Below the pieces are notes generated by a model that worked only from the letters and a program-made list of their open reading frames with translations, did not search any database and was not told the origin of the DNA. Made by a program: the position numbers and the translations under genes. From positions 55,509,236 through 55,573,235 of the forward strand of contig OX578137.1 of assembly GCA_951213105.1 (NCBI GenBank): a DNA stretch of 64,000 nt. The letters are read 5' to 3'. This document shows, one piece after another, positions 1 to 11,280 of the stretch (positions within the stretch are counted from its first letter, which is position 1; every line of letters starts with the position of its first letter). The stretch comes from Amaurobius ferox. Lineage: Eukaryota; Arthropoda; Arachnida; Araneae; Amaurobiidae.

Positions 1-52
1 TTCATTGCATTATATGAGGAAAGTCATGTGTTGTCCGCATCAGATTTTTACT
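1..52 (+). repeat. 3' end of a family A interspersed repeat
   Basis: This matches the last 50 bases of the family A copies at 25.4, 33.1 and 38.1 kb: a TATAAGGAAAGTC-like motif, a small ATGTG...CACAT-type hairpin, then CAGATTTTT. The rest of the copy lies left of the window. Confidence 0.8.
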
Positions 53-974
53 AGGTAATAATGCATACCAGCAATAAACTTGTAATAAAATTGCATTGAT
101 TTATTTATACTTCAATAGTTTATCACTCACTGCATATAGCAACAACCAGGAATTACCGCTCACGTATTAAATATATGCGTACATACATATCGCGTGACTA
201 CTTACATGTTTTATTAAGAAAGAAACCTACTTAGCCATCCAGGTTGAAAACATTATCTTGTAAAACATTTTTATGGTCTACACTCTCAAATTCTCATTGT
301 ACACACGTATACACATCAAGATTTCAAAGCCCAATTACCGTATATTATTCTCACCCGGTTTAAGTAATATTTAAGAGTTTTCGCCAACCAAGAACGAATT
401 AGTTACAAAAGTTGTTTATGTGGTCTCATACACAGATTACTGTGTATTCAAGACCACTGTTATACTCGCGGTAAATTGCCATAAACATACAAATACCACA
501 TAATATTTAGCTTGCCTTAAACAGTCTTCTATATTATGAACATTTTTGTAACGTGAATTTTGTTTAAATACCAATCATTAAATATTTTTCCCAAACCCCT
601 TCGTCCGAAAAAAAGAAGACTGCTTTAAACAGATTTATCTGATTAGATTAACTCAACATAACTCAACATGCCCTTCAACTATCAAATTTCTCAGAAAATA
701 AACACTTACAGAACTTTCTTGAAATCAGGTATATGTCAGAAAGATGACAAAAATTTTATCTTTATCTTAGCAGTTGTTAAGGGCATACCTGTTCTCTTAG
801 CCTGAAGAAGGAGGCTTACAACGCCCTCGAAACAATTGTAGTCACCTTAGTGATATTCCTGCTTTCTTCAAAGAAGTGGTGTAAGTATTTATCTTACAAA
901 CAATCGTTTAATTTACTATAGTTTCTAAGAAAATACTTTGTAGTATTACGATAGGAAACTTAGATTCGTGTATA
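53..974. other. Gene-free AT-rich stretch
   Basis: No open frame of useful length, splice-bounded exon or RNA gene is visible. The short GC-richer patch near 780-850 looks like old repeat sequence but could not be assigned. Confidence 0.6.
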
Positions 975-1688
975 CTGGTCTTAGTCCTTTGGCACCCCAA
1001 TAACTTTGTAAAGAAATGTCCGTGAGTGTACACATTAGGTCCTGCTATAGCAAAGTGACCGTGCCGGAACGAATAAAAATAATTGCAGCTGCCGTAGCGG
1101 AAAATTTAATAAGTTGAAGAACTAACTATATAACAAGGCGAGATATACAAAGAAAGTCAATTACAAAGTTACATAAAATTATCTAATATACAGAAATTAA
1201 GAATAAAACTATTGCATAAGTCATATGTTTGATACAATATGTTTATTAGTGAATTGCTGTCGTATTCAGAAATGCTAAAATAATCAACACTTGCATGTGA
1301 GGGAAACTAATGTACAGCTTCAAAATTTCCGTCAGCAACAATGCGCATTTGAATTCTAACGTAATTTGAGTAACATTGCAGGCATCACCATGTTACAATC
1401 CCTGATCATACGACGTTTTTACAGGTATTTATTATTTTTCATATATGCGATTCGTGCATTCCTGATATCGATTCCTACTAACTAGTAAAATCCCTACAAC
1501 TTTGTAATTCATATTTTTCTGCTATCCCGCTTTGCCGAGTTCTTTTTCTTAACTTTTTTAATTCTCTGCTAGAGGTGCTGGAATCACTTTTATTCAATCG
1601 AGCATGGTCACTTTACTATACACACACCTATCGTGCACACTGATGGACCTTTCTTTACAAAGTTATTGGGATGCTTAAGAACTTTCTT
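975..1688. mobile_element. Fold-back DNA element with ~200 bp inverted repeats
   Basis: Bases ~978-1190 and ~1480-1688 are diverged reverse complements of each other. The shared outer motif CCCAATAACTTTGTAAAGAAA lies near both ends, and further in both arms share AAAGTGACC and AATTACAAAGTT. The centre of about 290 bp has no transposase. This is the layout of a non-autonomous MITE. The superfamily and target duplication were not resolved. Confidence 0.7.
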
Positions 1689-4050
1689 AGGATCTCTGTA
1701 TGCTTCATGATTGTGAAACAACATTTATTACACCTAATTTATGCTTTATATTCAGTAAACAAGTCAAACTAAAAATGAAATACAGCCAGAGTTATTTTAT
1801 TCATTAGATCAAGTAGACTCTGCGCCTAGGGCTTACAGCCATTCTAGAGCATGCGAAAATATTTCATATATAAATGATTGATAAAAGTCTTGGGAAATAG
1901 GGAGGGGATAGGTAAAATTATTTTAGGGAATACGTAAAACTATTTTAGATAATTGGTAAAGTATTTAATATCAAAAGTATTTTTAAAAGTAAATTCCTAG
2001 AATATATGAAAGTGATGAAATGGCACAGTTTATCACTGAAAGGTTAAAAAGCATTAAAAGTTAAATTTAACTTTCTTCCTTTGCTGAAATATTGATATAA
2101 ACTACTCCATGATTTATTAAATAGTGCATGTGATTCATATACTATAAGAAAGAAAACAAATTTTTAATAGAAACCAGCATTTTTTATTGTTTCAAATGTT
2201 AAAATATCCTTAATATTACTTAAATATTTATTTATCATTTTCTTTATTTTGAATTGCTTGATTTATATACGGGCACATTCTGAAAGCAAATTTTAATTAC
2301 TACAGTTGAATACATTTGCACTAATTGTGCATAATTTTTAAATTATCCAAGATAAAATTCACATATTTCAGAAATGATAATCATGTACTTCTATTCCTCA
2401 CAGATGATTTTCATTTTTTTCTTCTGGAAAAGAAAAATGTAATATCAACAAATAATTTACTTATGAAGTATATGCCTGAAATATATAAAAATTAAAATTA
2501 AAAGCAAATTAATTTAATTGATAATACAGCAAAATTGATATAATCAAAAAGAAACGTGTAAGATAAAAATATGAAAATAAAAACATGGATTTAATAATTA
2601 TCCGTTCCAGTGTCACTACAAAGGCATTATAATGTTTATCAAATGTAAGAATTATATTTTAACATCACTACGCGAAAACACAAATTTAGAATTATCAAAT
2701 CAATATATAAATCATAGCAATAAATATTAATTACATGAATTACTAGTTTATAAATACTCTTTAGTTATTTATATAATTATTTGTTGAGGCTTCATTAAAC
2801 TTAAACATGATAGAAATATTGAATTCTATGTAGTTAGATAATTGCAGATAAGTAATATAATTCAATGGCATTTCAATACTGTTTACAGAAGCATTTTTAT
2901 ATGTTTCCAGAATTTGTAAATTTTATTATATACAAATTAATTCTATAACAGTAAGATAATTAATCATATGTAATTTGAAAAATTAAATATTTTTTTATAA
3001 ATTCTAAATTTCCATATCAATTTATATACAACTGAAAGTCATGCGAATATTCTCAAATTTACTGAACTAAAATTATAACTTCAACAGTCGTTGCTATCAA
3101 ACAGATCTAGCCAATCACGAAAGTGAACTTCTCCGGAACTGAATTCGAGAAATTTTGCATAAAATAAAAATAAAAACCTCCCCCTCCCCCGTTTTATAGA
3201 ATTTTAAAATGTTGGACCTGAAATACCGTCGTAACATAATTGGTTGAATGTTCAATGGACCATGACCTAAATGTCTATTATACAGGTTGATCGGAAAGTC
3301 GTGAACATCAAATTATTGAATCATATAATACAGCGAGAAATTGAAATAGTAGAATATTTTTTTTTCAGTTAGATAGCACCATTAAGGTAAAAGGAAGGAG
3401 TTAAAACGTCATGCTGGGAAAACGTCAGAGTCGTCTAAGACAATAATTTAGGTAACGCTAGGTCTACAAGCCCCACTGCATTGTACGCATTTTTATGGCA
3501 AAAAGCACGTATTGAATTTATTTTAACTCTTAATTTTGCAGAAAAATTACCATTGCCATGTAAATTAAAACTCAAATAATAAAAAAATATTTCTACATTC
3601 TCTCCATATAATCTGTACCCCGTGCTACGGATAAGAGAAAAACGTGTTCTTTCTATTCACAGAAAACTTTCATTTAAGAATAATCAAAAATACATGTTCT
3701 AAACACTACCCCTTTCTGTTATGTAAAAAAAACCGAACAAATCGGACATTACTTAAGCAAGTGACACCGAGATATAATTCTTATTTATGTATTATGGTAT
3801 TTTCAAGGTTTTCCTTTACAAGAGTTTTATCTCCTTCTCTGAAACTCCATAAATACAAGAAATATGCCCTCAAAAGAATATCAGAAGTATCGCCTTCTAT
3901 ATTTAATGCATCCGACGTTAAGTACAAACTTGTTTTTTACCAATCGAAGAACATGGCATTTTCCCAGAGTGAAAGAGTATTCAATTTTGTATTTAGATGC
4001 TCAACAATAACTCACAAAAATAGCCATTTATTTATATGTAAGGAAAGTCC
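1689..4050. other. Gene-free AT-rich stretch
   Basis: Very AT-rich, with no convincing exon, RNA gene or long repeat. Near 3285 the sequence TACAGGTTGATCGGAAAGTC resembles a mariner-type terminal repeat, but no partner was found. Confidence 0.6.
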
Positions 4051-4150
4051 TTTCCTGCACAGCCCATCTCTGTACAGTCCTTCTCTGTACAGACCTTCTC
4101 AGTACAGAAATTCTTTGTACAGCCCTTCTCTGTACAGCCCTTCTTCGTAG
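4051..4150. repeat. 15 bp minisatellite
   Basis: About six imperfect copies of a 15 bp unit close to CCCTTCTCTGTACAG. Because the period is a multiple of three, several frames stay open across it on both strands and give spurious Ser/Pro/Tyr-rich or Cys/Thr-rich ORFs. Confidence 0.85.
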
Positions 4151-5330
4151 GCATCCCCATGTTGCATGGGATGCGTGGACACAATTGCTGTACCGACATG
4201 ACATTGACTTGACTCTCTGGGTCACTCACTGTTCGAACATTTTAACGCATCTAATAGTTCATTTCGTACCTTAGAACTCAACACTACTTCGCGAAATCTT
4301 TTGGTCCTGAGTTCTACAAGCGACTCTCAAGCAACTATGTCTTAATATTTTCAAGTGCCTTCTTTTACACGGCTTCGAGGAACAAGCCTCCATTCTTGAC
4401 CACCGTTTCTTGAATGATACTTCTTGACCACCGTTTCTTAAATGAGTTGCCTTGCCCCACATCAGTAAATGTTGATTCATATCCCTGATTAGATGTTGAT
4501 TCGTCTCTTGTCGTGCTTCGTGTTGGCCATTAGCGTCGATTCAGACTGCGTTTCGGGTCAAATTTGTATTTATTGGTAATGAAGCACTGTCCGATTTAGA
4601 GTCATTTTCGGCACCATTGCGTTGTGCCTATTCTTCACCACTCAATTTCTACTGTCGTTCTAAAGTTCAAATCCATATAGCTCTGGTCTCATACCTAACA
4701 CTATTAAGAAATTAAGTTGTAACATTTCAATCAGTTTTACTTTGGTTAACAATGTATGCCGCTTAGGGTCAAAATTAGTCATCTGACTCATTTAGGTTAT
4801 GCTCCATGGTCGATAATATGCAACGTTTCCGTCTTTTAGGTCATTAAGAAACTCCAGAGAATCTGGAAAGACCTTCAACAATGTGTTCGCACCTTTTTGG
4901 GGAATTGGAAATTTGTCTGCGTCAGATTATATACCATATACGCCTTTATACAAATACAAAGATTCAGAGTTTAAGCCAACGAGTTGGATTTCTGGGAGGT
5001 CTAGAATGACTTTTCAGAAAAAAACACATTTTTCCTCCACCCCTGCAGGAATTGAAATTATACTAGATTCTGTCTCGAGGTCGATGCTATGAGCATGTAA
5101 AAATTCAGACATTTTGTTCACCAGAATAGCTTTTGGAAGATCTGTAATTAATTTTACTACTCTCTTTTCCTAATGAGCGTAAGAAGATATCAAAAATCCG
5201 ACTCCGTTAAGTTCTGCCTCGCGGCCGATGTTACAAGTATGCAAAGATTCAGTCTTCCCACTAGGGATTACGGATCGACTTGAAAGACACAAACACGTTA
5301 GACAATTTTCATATAAATAAACATATTTAC
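4151..5330. other. Intron or 3' flank of the Kunitz exon at 5.4 kb
   Basis: No domain-encoding exon was recognised. The tandem pair of TTCTTGACCACCGTTTCTT motifs at ~4395-4440 is the only local repeat noticed. If the gene continues on the minus strand past the donor at 5330-5329, its next exon is here or beyond the left edge and is not recognisable. Confidence 0.5.
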
Positions 5331-5558
5331 CTTCATTAGTGCGAGCACATTTGCTTAAGCATTCATCTTTGATCTTGAAGTTATTATCATTTCCTCCGCA
5401 CCCACTCCAAATGAAAGGTGAACAGTCATGTCCATTGAAATAGTAGCGAATTGTGAGATCGTCACAGTTGCCAGGTTCCATGGGCTGGGAACATGAATCA
5501 TCCTCTTCATAGTCATAGTGACTATAATCACCGTAGAACGATGGGTAATCATCGCTCG
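5331..5558 (-). CDS. Kunitz domain exon, type B, with acidic Tyr-rich linker
   Basis: This is a 228-base internal exon of a secreted Kunitz/BPTI-type protein. It starts after a TTTGTACAG acceptor and ends at an AAG|GTAAAT donor. Both introns are phase 1, the usual state for Kunitz modules. The frame gives a linker of about 22 residues with five Tyr and eight or more Asp/Glu, then a Kunitz domain with Cys spacing 8-13-7-12-3 (Cys2-Cys3 is 15 in BPTI). The YYFNG and SGCGGNDNNF core motifs are present. The residue after Cys2, P1 in the family, is Asp, which is unlike a trypsin inhibitor. The Tyr/acidic linker recalls tyrosine-sulfated regions of some anticoagulant inhibitors, but that is inference. 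The exon probably follows the type A exon at 9.1 kb in one transcript. No initiation codon belongs to it. Confidence 0.85.
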
Positions 5559-5961
5559 CTGTACAAATAAAAATGCAAAAATAGATAGAAATTTGAATAA
5601 TTAGTAATTAAATAGTTTTCATTTATTGTATCAACTAGAAAATGTACCCAACGTTGTCTGGGATTTAAAGCAGGGATTAATAAAATTCATTCATTCATTT
5701 TTTCAATAGTCGCAAGATAAAGTGCCCTAAATCCGTCCCTTGCCCTAAATTCGGCCCCCATGGACAAGGCTGCCATCTAGAACGGACAGGACTGCCATCT
5801 AGCGAGAGCGCATGAAACTCTTCAGAACCATTCAGTTGCCTACTGGCAGTGACACAGTTGCTTTGTTTTGTTCATTTACGGTTTAATTTTTCAAAATTAG
5901 TTTGTGTGAAACCTTGCTACAGTGCGAAATCAACTTGAAAGAGTTATATTGACGCCTCATG

Positions 5962-6471
5962 GTAAGTTTTTCATCATTTAGCGATTGATAATTATAGATA
6001 AGTACTTGAATATAGCTTTCCAGTTATCCCAGCCGTGTAGCTGTAGTCGTTTGGTCAGGAGCAGTCGTCATTGCTGTTATAATTGGAGTCCTAAATCCGT
6101 CCCCTTTGAAATTCTCAAATCCGTCCCGGGGTCAGATTTAGAACCCCCATTATGTATTTTTCTTGTGATATATTTTATTTTTTCCTGACCACTTAGACTA
6201 CTTTCGATTGATGTATGATCACTTGTCGACCTTTTTATAATGCGTTTAAAACTTCTATGCCCTATTCTTGAAAAGAAAATTAATGCTAATTAATGAAAAG
6301 TTTATATTAAACTTAAAGTTCTATGAAGAAAATGACAAATATAAGAATGACATTAGACTGCTGTAAATAAACGCAATAAAAGGTAAAAGCTATAACCTAG
6401 TTAACAAATGATTTAGGTACGTTAATAAATAAATACGAAGCCTACTAACAAGACCTTGTTTTTTTTTTCAG
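5962..6471 (+). other. Intron in the pogo-like transposase leader
   Basis: A donor ATG|GTAAGT at 5961/5962, a TACTAAC branch-site consensus at 6443-6449 and a polypyrimidine tract ending TTTTTTTTCAG at 6471 make a near-ideal intron of 510 bases. It joins a short 5' exon to the ATG at 6472. This suggests the element was once expressed and spliced. The splice has not been observed. Confidence 0.65.
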
Positions 6472-8228
6472 ATGTCGCCCCACAAAACATAGAATCCTGA
6501 TGCCATGGTGAGCGCTATCATTGCTGTGAGAGACAAGGGAATGGTGTATAAAGCTGCTGCGAATGCTAATAGTGTTCCGAGCACTACCTTGAAAGACTAC
6601 GTTAAATCTGACCATCTGACCTCACACCAGAGGAATGTGTGAGGTCAAAATTTGGAAGGAAACCAGTTTTTTCCGCTGATCTCAAGAAAAGTCTTATTGG
6701 ATACTGTTTGGATATAGAGTAACATTTCTATGGATTGACTATTTCTAACCTGAGACGATTGGCTTACCAGTTGGCTATAAAAAACAAAGTCCTTAATCCT
6801 TTCTCCAGTGAAGCAAAGGTTGCTTGCAAAAAGTGAGTTAGACTATTTTTTAAACGCCACCCAGAACTTTCCCTTAAACGACCACAAAACCAGTCAATGG
6901 CCAGAGCTAAAGGATTCACAAAAGAAAATGTTGAAAAGTGTTTTCCTATCCCGAAGACTGAAATTGAAAAAACAAACTTTGACCCCTCAAACATATTCAA
7001 TGTAGATGGAACAGGGATAACTATGGTACAGTACAAGGCTACCAGAATGGTTACCTACAAGGGAAAAAAGCGAGTTCACAAAGTTTCATCTGCTGCCTGA
7101 ATGTGGGGCTACAACTATAGTGATAGCCTGTATGTCAGCTGCAAGCCAGTATATTACACCTCTACAAATATTTCAACAGAAAAGATGGCAGAAAAATGTA
7201 CTTGACGGAGCTCCTCCAGGGTCGTTAGGGTGATGCTGGGATTCAGGTTGGGTCACCGGTCCATTGTTTCTCAAGTGGTTTGAACATTTCATTTCCACTC
7301 TCAAGCCCTCAAAAGAGAAGCCAGTAGTACCCATCCTTGATGGTCACTATTCCCACACTGGAAATCTAGAGCTTATTGACTAGGCAAGAGAGGCAGGAGT
7401 ATCTATAGTTTACCTTCCTTCTCACGCAACAGACAAACTACAGTCTTTGGATGTGGCATTTATGTTTCCTCTGAAAATTCGATACCCAAAGGCTATGGAG
7501 CAATGGTTGACCTCTAACCCAAACAGATTTTTGAGGAAACTACAAGTATCCAGTTTGTTCTATGAAGCATACCTTCATGCTGCTACTCTTGAAACTGCCG
7601 TCAATAGATTTAGGAAAACTGGGATTCATCCGTTTGATCCCGATGTCTTCCAAGGACATGACTTCATAGACTACACAACTTGAAGAGACAGAGGTGCCTG
7701 ACAATGGAGAAGAGAATTAGGACAACCAGAATGATCCAGCTCCACCTCAAGTGATCAGTCCAAGAGACATCAAAGAAGTTCCAATAATCCAGTCTTCCAC
7801 ATCTTCTAGAGCCGGGATCTCCTTCTTAGTAACAAGAAGTCCACATAAGACGTCTCTAAAAGCCTCTATAGAAAAGAAACAAATTGCGGAAGAGCGTCAG
7901 AATAAACAATTCCTATTAAAGGCCAAGAAACGTCTCATCGTTGAAGATAAAATTCAGCTTGGAACATTATCGACAAAACCTCCCAAAAAGAAAACAAAGA
8001 AATATGACTCAAGTTTAAGCAACTCTGAGGATGAAACATAAGCTCCATTGGTGTCCACTGATAACGAGGATAGTTCAAGCGATGAAGATGCGTCATGTCC
8101 TATTTGTGGAAAGCGTTATTCCCAAGACAAGCAAGGAGAGAAATGGGTAAATTGTTCGAAATGCTTCCAGTGTTCATCTCCAACAGAAGTCAAGAACTTT
8201 GTTTGCAATTTTTGTCTGGATGGGTAAA
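6472..8228 (+). pseudogene. pogo/Tigger-type transposase, inactivated
   Basis: The N-terminus reads as a CENP-B/psq-like helix-turn-helix (NPDAMVSAIIAVRDKGMVY, then a VPSTTLKDYVK turn). A DDE_1-type catalytic core follows, with the three acidic positions at 7005 (FNVDGTGI), 7339 (ILDGHYSHT) and 7450 (LQSLDVAF). The C-terminal part is Lys-rich (KPPKKKTKK, a likely nuclear signal) and ends with a PHD-like Cys cluster (CPIC, then NCSKC and CNFC) before the stop near 8228. Decay is heavy: stops at ~6490, ~6718, ~7382 and 8038, plus several frame changes between 6600 and 7450. It would have catalysed cut-and-paste transposition. The assignment rests on motif order, not on a database search. Confidence 0.85.
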
Positions 8229-8378
8229 TAGATATAACTTATGTATAAATATATATAAACATGTTTGCATCTCAATAAATTTATTATAAAAGATTTTAAC
8301 TCTGTTTTAATCAAATTTCCCATAAAAATAAATGAGTAGATAATAACTAGAAAGGGAAGGACGGAAATAGGACACCTT

Positions 8379-9038
8379 TTCTTAAAAATTTAAATTTAAA
8401 TTCTTTTAATTTTTTTTTTTGTTAAGAAAGTTTTATTTAGTAGAATCACAGCAGCAGGACTATTAGGTATGGAGTTGAGTTCCTTCAAGCAGTTGTATTT
8501 TTTTAACTTTAAGCAAATATTCAGAATTGAAGATTTGGCTTAGGAAAACGGTATTTAGGCGCTTTACCTTAATCGTACCCCGCTTATAATATATTACCAT
8601 ATAAAAAAACTAAAATGATATATTCTAAATTCACAAAATTAGAAAACCGATAAATAAAATCTCGCTAAATAAACACTGCCATCTACCATTTAACTTTATT
8701 TAATAATACGACCACTTATAGACCAACAATAATATAAATCCCCATAGCAACGGACAGGTAGTGACGTCGGTTGCAACACCCACTGCATAGCAACCAGCAA
8801 AATGGTGAAATATATCCTTTGCCAGCTATATCGAAAATCTAAATTTTTATGAATCTGGTTTGAAATTAACGGAAAAAAAGACTTGCATCCATATCGAAGT
8901 GCCGGTAATACTCTTCCAAAACGTTATATTTTTACGTTATATTTTAAAACGTTATATTTTTATTATATACAACTTCAAAATGTACAAGTATTTTAGCTTT
9001 TATCCTGGTGTTAATATAAATTATGAAAATTTGCTTAC
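8379..9038. other. Intron between Kunitz exons
   Basis: AT-rich and without a recognisable exon. It lies between the donor of the 9.1 kb exon and the pogo-like insertion, so the transposon sits inside the inferred intron. Confidence 0.55.
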
Positions 9039-9257
9039 TATCAATGGTTCCTCCACAAGTTCTTACACAATCTTCTCCGGACCAGAACCTATTTGCATTT
9101 CCTCCGCATCCCCCGTAAACAAAATTGTTGCAGGTATCAGAAGTGGCATTGTAGTAGTACATTCTGAAGAGTGCTCTGCACATTCCGGTTAGTGGAGGTA
9201 GTTGACAGACTTCGTTCGAAGCAATCGATCTTTTAATTCGGAAAAATCCTAAAGATG
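9039..9257 (-). CDS. Kunitz domain exon, type A, P1 Arg
   Basis: A 219-base exon with a strong pyrimidine-rich acceptor (TTTTATTTTCTTCACTTTAG) and a donor A|GTAAGC, both phase 1. It encodes a short linker and a canonical Kunitz domain with Cys spacing 8-15-7-12-3. Core motifs are MYYYNATSDTC (with an N-A-T glycosylation sequon) and FVYGGCGGNANRF. Arg follows Cys2 and Ala follows it, the classical P1-P1' pair of trypsin-like serine protease inhibitors. The linker holds RIKR before Ser, a furin-type site that could release the domain. An upstream in-frame ATG at 9300 would give a hydrophobic N-terminus, so a first exon with its own signal peptide is an alternative. The quality of the acceptor makes an internal exon more likely. 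Confidence 0.88.
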
Positions 9258-9556
9258 CTAAAGTGAAGAAAATAAAATTACTGTTTAAATTTGTGTTCAT
9301 TTACATAAATTGTTCCTGCATAAAGAAATAGGACATTATAGAAAAGTTATTATGGGATAGGCGATTGCCAAAATAATTCACTCTTCACCTGAATGCTGCG
9401 TACTCTGAAATGATGTCGATTCGCTAAAATTCGTAAAACTAAAATATTTTGAAAATGCTCCCATTGCAAATACTAGTAAGAGAAATTATAATCTGGTAAC
9501 ACTAAATATTATCTCTATTAATAATTATTTTCATATTTTTAATTATTTTTTATTTA
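9258..9556. other. Intron sequence, nothing recognised
   Basis: AT-rich sequence up to the SINE cluster. It includes the polypyrimidine tract of the exon at 9039-9257. No signal-peptide exon was identified. Confidence 0.5.
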
Positions 9557-9883
9557 CTAGCCGCCTTCGGCGACCAGCCTGTTGGTTACCCTTGAAAATT
9601 CTGACCGTGGCAAACTCGCTGGCGCCATAACCCCGTGGAGTTGTTGATGAGACTCAGACCATAACCTTGAAAATTCTGACCGTGGCAAACTCGCTGGCGG
9701 CATAACTCCGTGGAGTTGTTGATGAGGCCCAGACCATCCAACCTACCAGAAAGATGTAAGATAACTATTTGAACGGTCAGGAAATGCCACCCAATTTAGA
9801 CCTGAACCCAGTAAACACGTCGGCAGTTTTGGCAGTGACGGGAATCGAACCGGGCCTACAGAGTGCAATTCCAGCGCGCTAAA
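9557..9883 (-). repeat. SINE copy plus CGCCTTCGGCG-hairpin repeat
   Basis: Bases 9710-9883 are an internally deleted copy of the tRNA-derived SINE seen whole at 52.8 kb, in minus orientation, with its B box at ~9842 as GGAATCGAACC. In front lies a second repeat beginning CTAGCCGCCTTCGGCGACCAG, a compact hairpin next to CTAG, which recurs at ~9946 and ~10290. Confidence 0.75.
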
Positions 9884-9945
9884 ATATAACGTAATATCAC
9901 CGCGACAATCTCCATAACTTAATTTTTACTTATTTTTTTACTAAC

Positions 9946-10236
9946 CGCCTTCAGCGACCAGCCTGTTGCAGTTACCGCGCGCTAACCACTGGGCTACCGC
10001 GCCCTCCACGACAATTTCCATTACGTTCTTTTTATTCACCCAATTTAGACCGAAACTCAGTGGGAGAAGCATCTACAGGGACCATACCCTCCTTCCCCTA
10101 CCACCAACCTCTAGGAAGGACTTACGAACCATTATGTTTAACGTAATCGTACTCCGCTTCAACACGATGGCAGTTTTAGCAGTGGCGGGAATCGAACCCG
10201 GGCCTACAGAGTGCAATTCCAGCGCGCTAAAATATT
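9946..10236 (-). repeat. SINE copy, rearranged
   Basis: Contains the SINE body (CACCCAATTTAGACCG through the GGGAATCGAACCCGGGCC B-box region), preceded by a displaced tRNA-like head fragment at ~9976-10003 and part of the CGCCTTCGGCG repeat. The order suggests nested insertions or recombination between neighbouring copies. Confidence 0.7.
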
Positions 10237-10289
10237 ACGTAATATCACCGCGGCAATCTCCATAACTTTATTTTTACTTATTTTTTTAC

Positions 10290-10690
10290 TAACCGCCTTC
10301 GGCGACCAGCCTGTTCGCTACCCTTGAAAATTTTGACCGTGGCAAATTCACTAGCGCCATAACCCCGATGAGTTGTTGTTGCGACCCAGACCATCCGACC
10401 TACCAGAAAGATGTAAGGTAACTATTTGAAAGGCCAGGAAGTGCCATCCAATTTAGACCGGCACCCAGTGGGGGAGGCATCCACAGGAACCGTACCCTCC
10501 TTGCCCTACCACCAACCTTTCGGAAGGACTTACGGACCCGCATGTTTAACGCGATCGTACTCCGCGTGAACACGACAGCAGTTTTGGCAGTGGCGGAAAT
10601 CGAACCCGGGCCTACCCAGTACGATTCCCGCGCACTAACCGGCACTGGACTTCCGTGCGCTAAATACTGGGCTATCGCGCCCTCAACCCC
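10290..10690 (-). repeat. SINE copy, near full length
   Basis: The tail side starts near 10370 (TTGTTGTTGCGACCCAGACC) and the tRNA-like head ends near 10685. The B box at ~10593 reads GGAAATCGAACC on the plus strand. The CGCCTTCGGCG repeat precedes it at 10290-10365. Its conceptual ORFs are spurious. Confidence 0.75.
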
Positions 10691-11280
10691 GTGGAGTTAG
10701 CAAAGTTTGGTTTAGTTTAATGACGTTAAAAGTAATACTGAAATTTTAAGGCACCGCGACAATCTCCATAACTTTCTTTTTATTTATTTTTTTATTTCTT
10801 CAGTGTTTAAGTTTTTCATTGTGGTCCCAACCATCACCAATACATCGTCACCATTCAATCCCGCATAATGAGCCAAAAATCTTATAAAAAGCAAACACTA
10901 ATTTGGTTTTTAATTATCCCTAAGCCAAAAACCACACAAACCATACAAACCATAATTCAATCATTTAAATTTTATAATGACTATATGCTAAGCTCGTAAT
11001 TCCATCATTTAAAAAGCAAACACTAATTCGATTTTTAATTGTCCCTAGGTCAAGAATTGTACAAACCAAAATTCAATCATCGTGCCATCGTTTAAATTAA
11101 AATATTCATTAAAAATATCCATAAATTAAAATATCCATTTAAAAAATCCATATCGTTCCATTATTTAAAATATAAATATAATAATTTCACTCTGTATAAA
11201 TTTAAATTTTCAAATTTCGTAGCTCTGCGACGAGCGTGTATAAGACAGGCACACAGCCTTTCTTTTTATTTATTTTTATC
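10691..11280. repeat. AT-rich repeat tail ending in a shared TE-terminus motif
   Basis: Bases 11213-11265 (CAAATTTCGTAGCTCTGCGA, then GTATAAGACAGGCACACAGCC and a TTTTTATTTA run) match 20525-20610, so they belong to one interspersed repeat. The rest contains short AAACACTAATT-type near-repeats and no gene. Confidence 0.55.

Larger units (their letters stand above)
5720..8378 (+). mobile_element. pogo/Tigger-like DNA transposon (degenerate)
   Basis: The left end at 5720 (AAGTGCCCTAAATCCGTCCC) and the right end at 8378 (reverse complement AAGGTGTCCTATTTCCGTCC) are imperfect terminal inverted repeats. TA precedes the left end, as expected for a pogo-type target duplication, but the right-hand duplication is not clear. 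CCTAAATCCGTCCC-like blocks recur at ~5739, ~6088 and ~6112 and may be subterminal transposase sites. The element carries the decayed transposase at 6472-8228, read in the same direction. Confidence 0.75.

Noticed and set aside
3281..3310. mariner terminal repeat (TACAGGTTGATCGGAAAGTC)
   Set aside because: No partner end and no transposase nearby; similarity too short.
3644..4150. 168-codon ORF on the plus strand
   Set aside because: Its C-terminus is the 15 bp minisatellite and the rest is low-complexity AT-rich sequence with no domain, splice site or signal peptide support.
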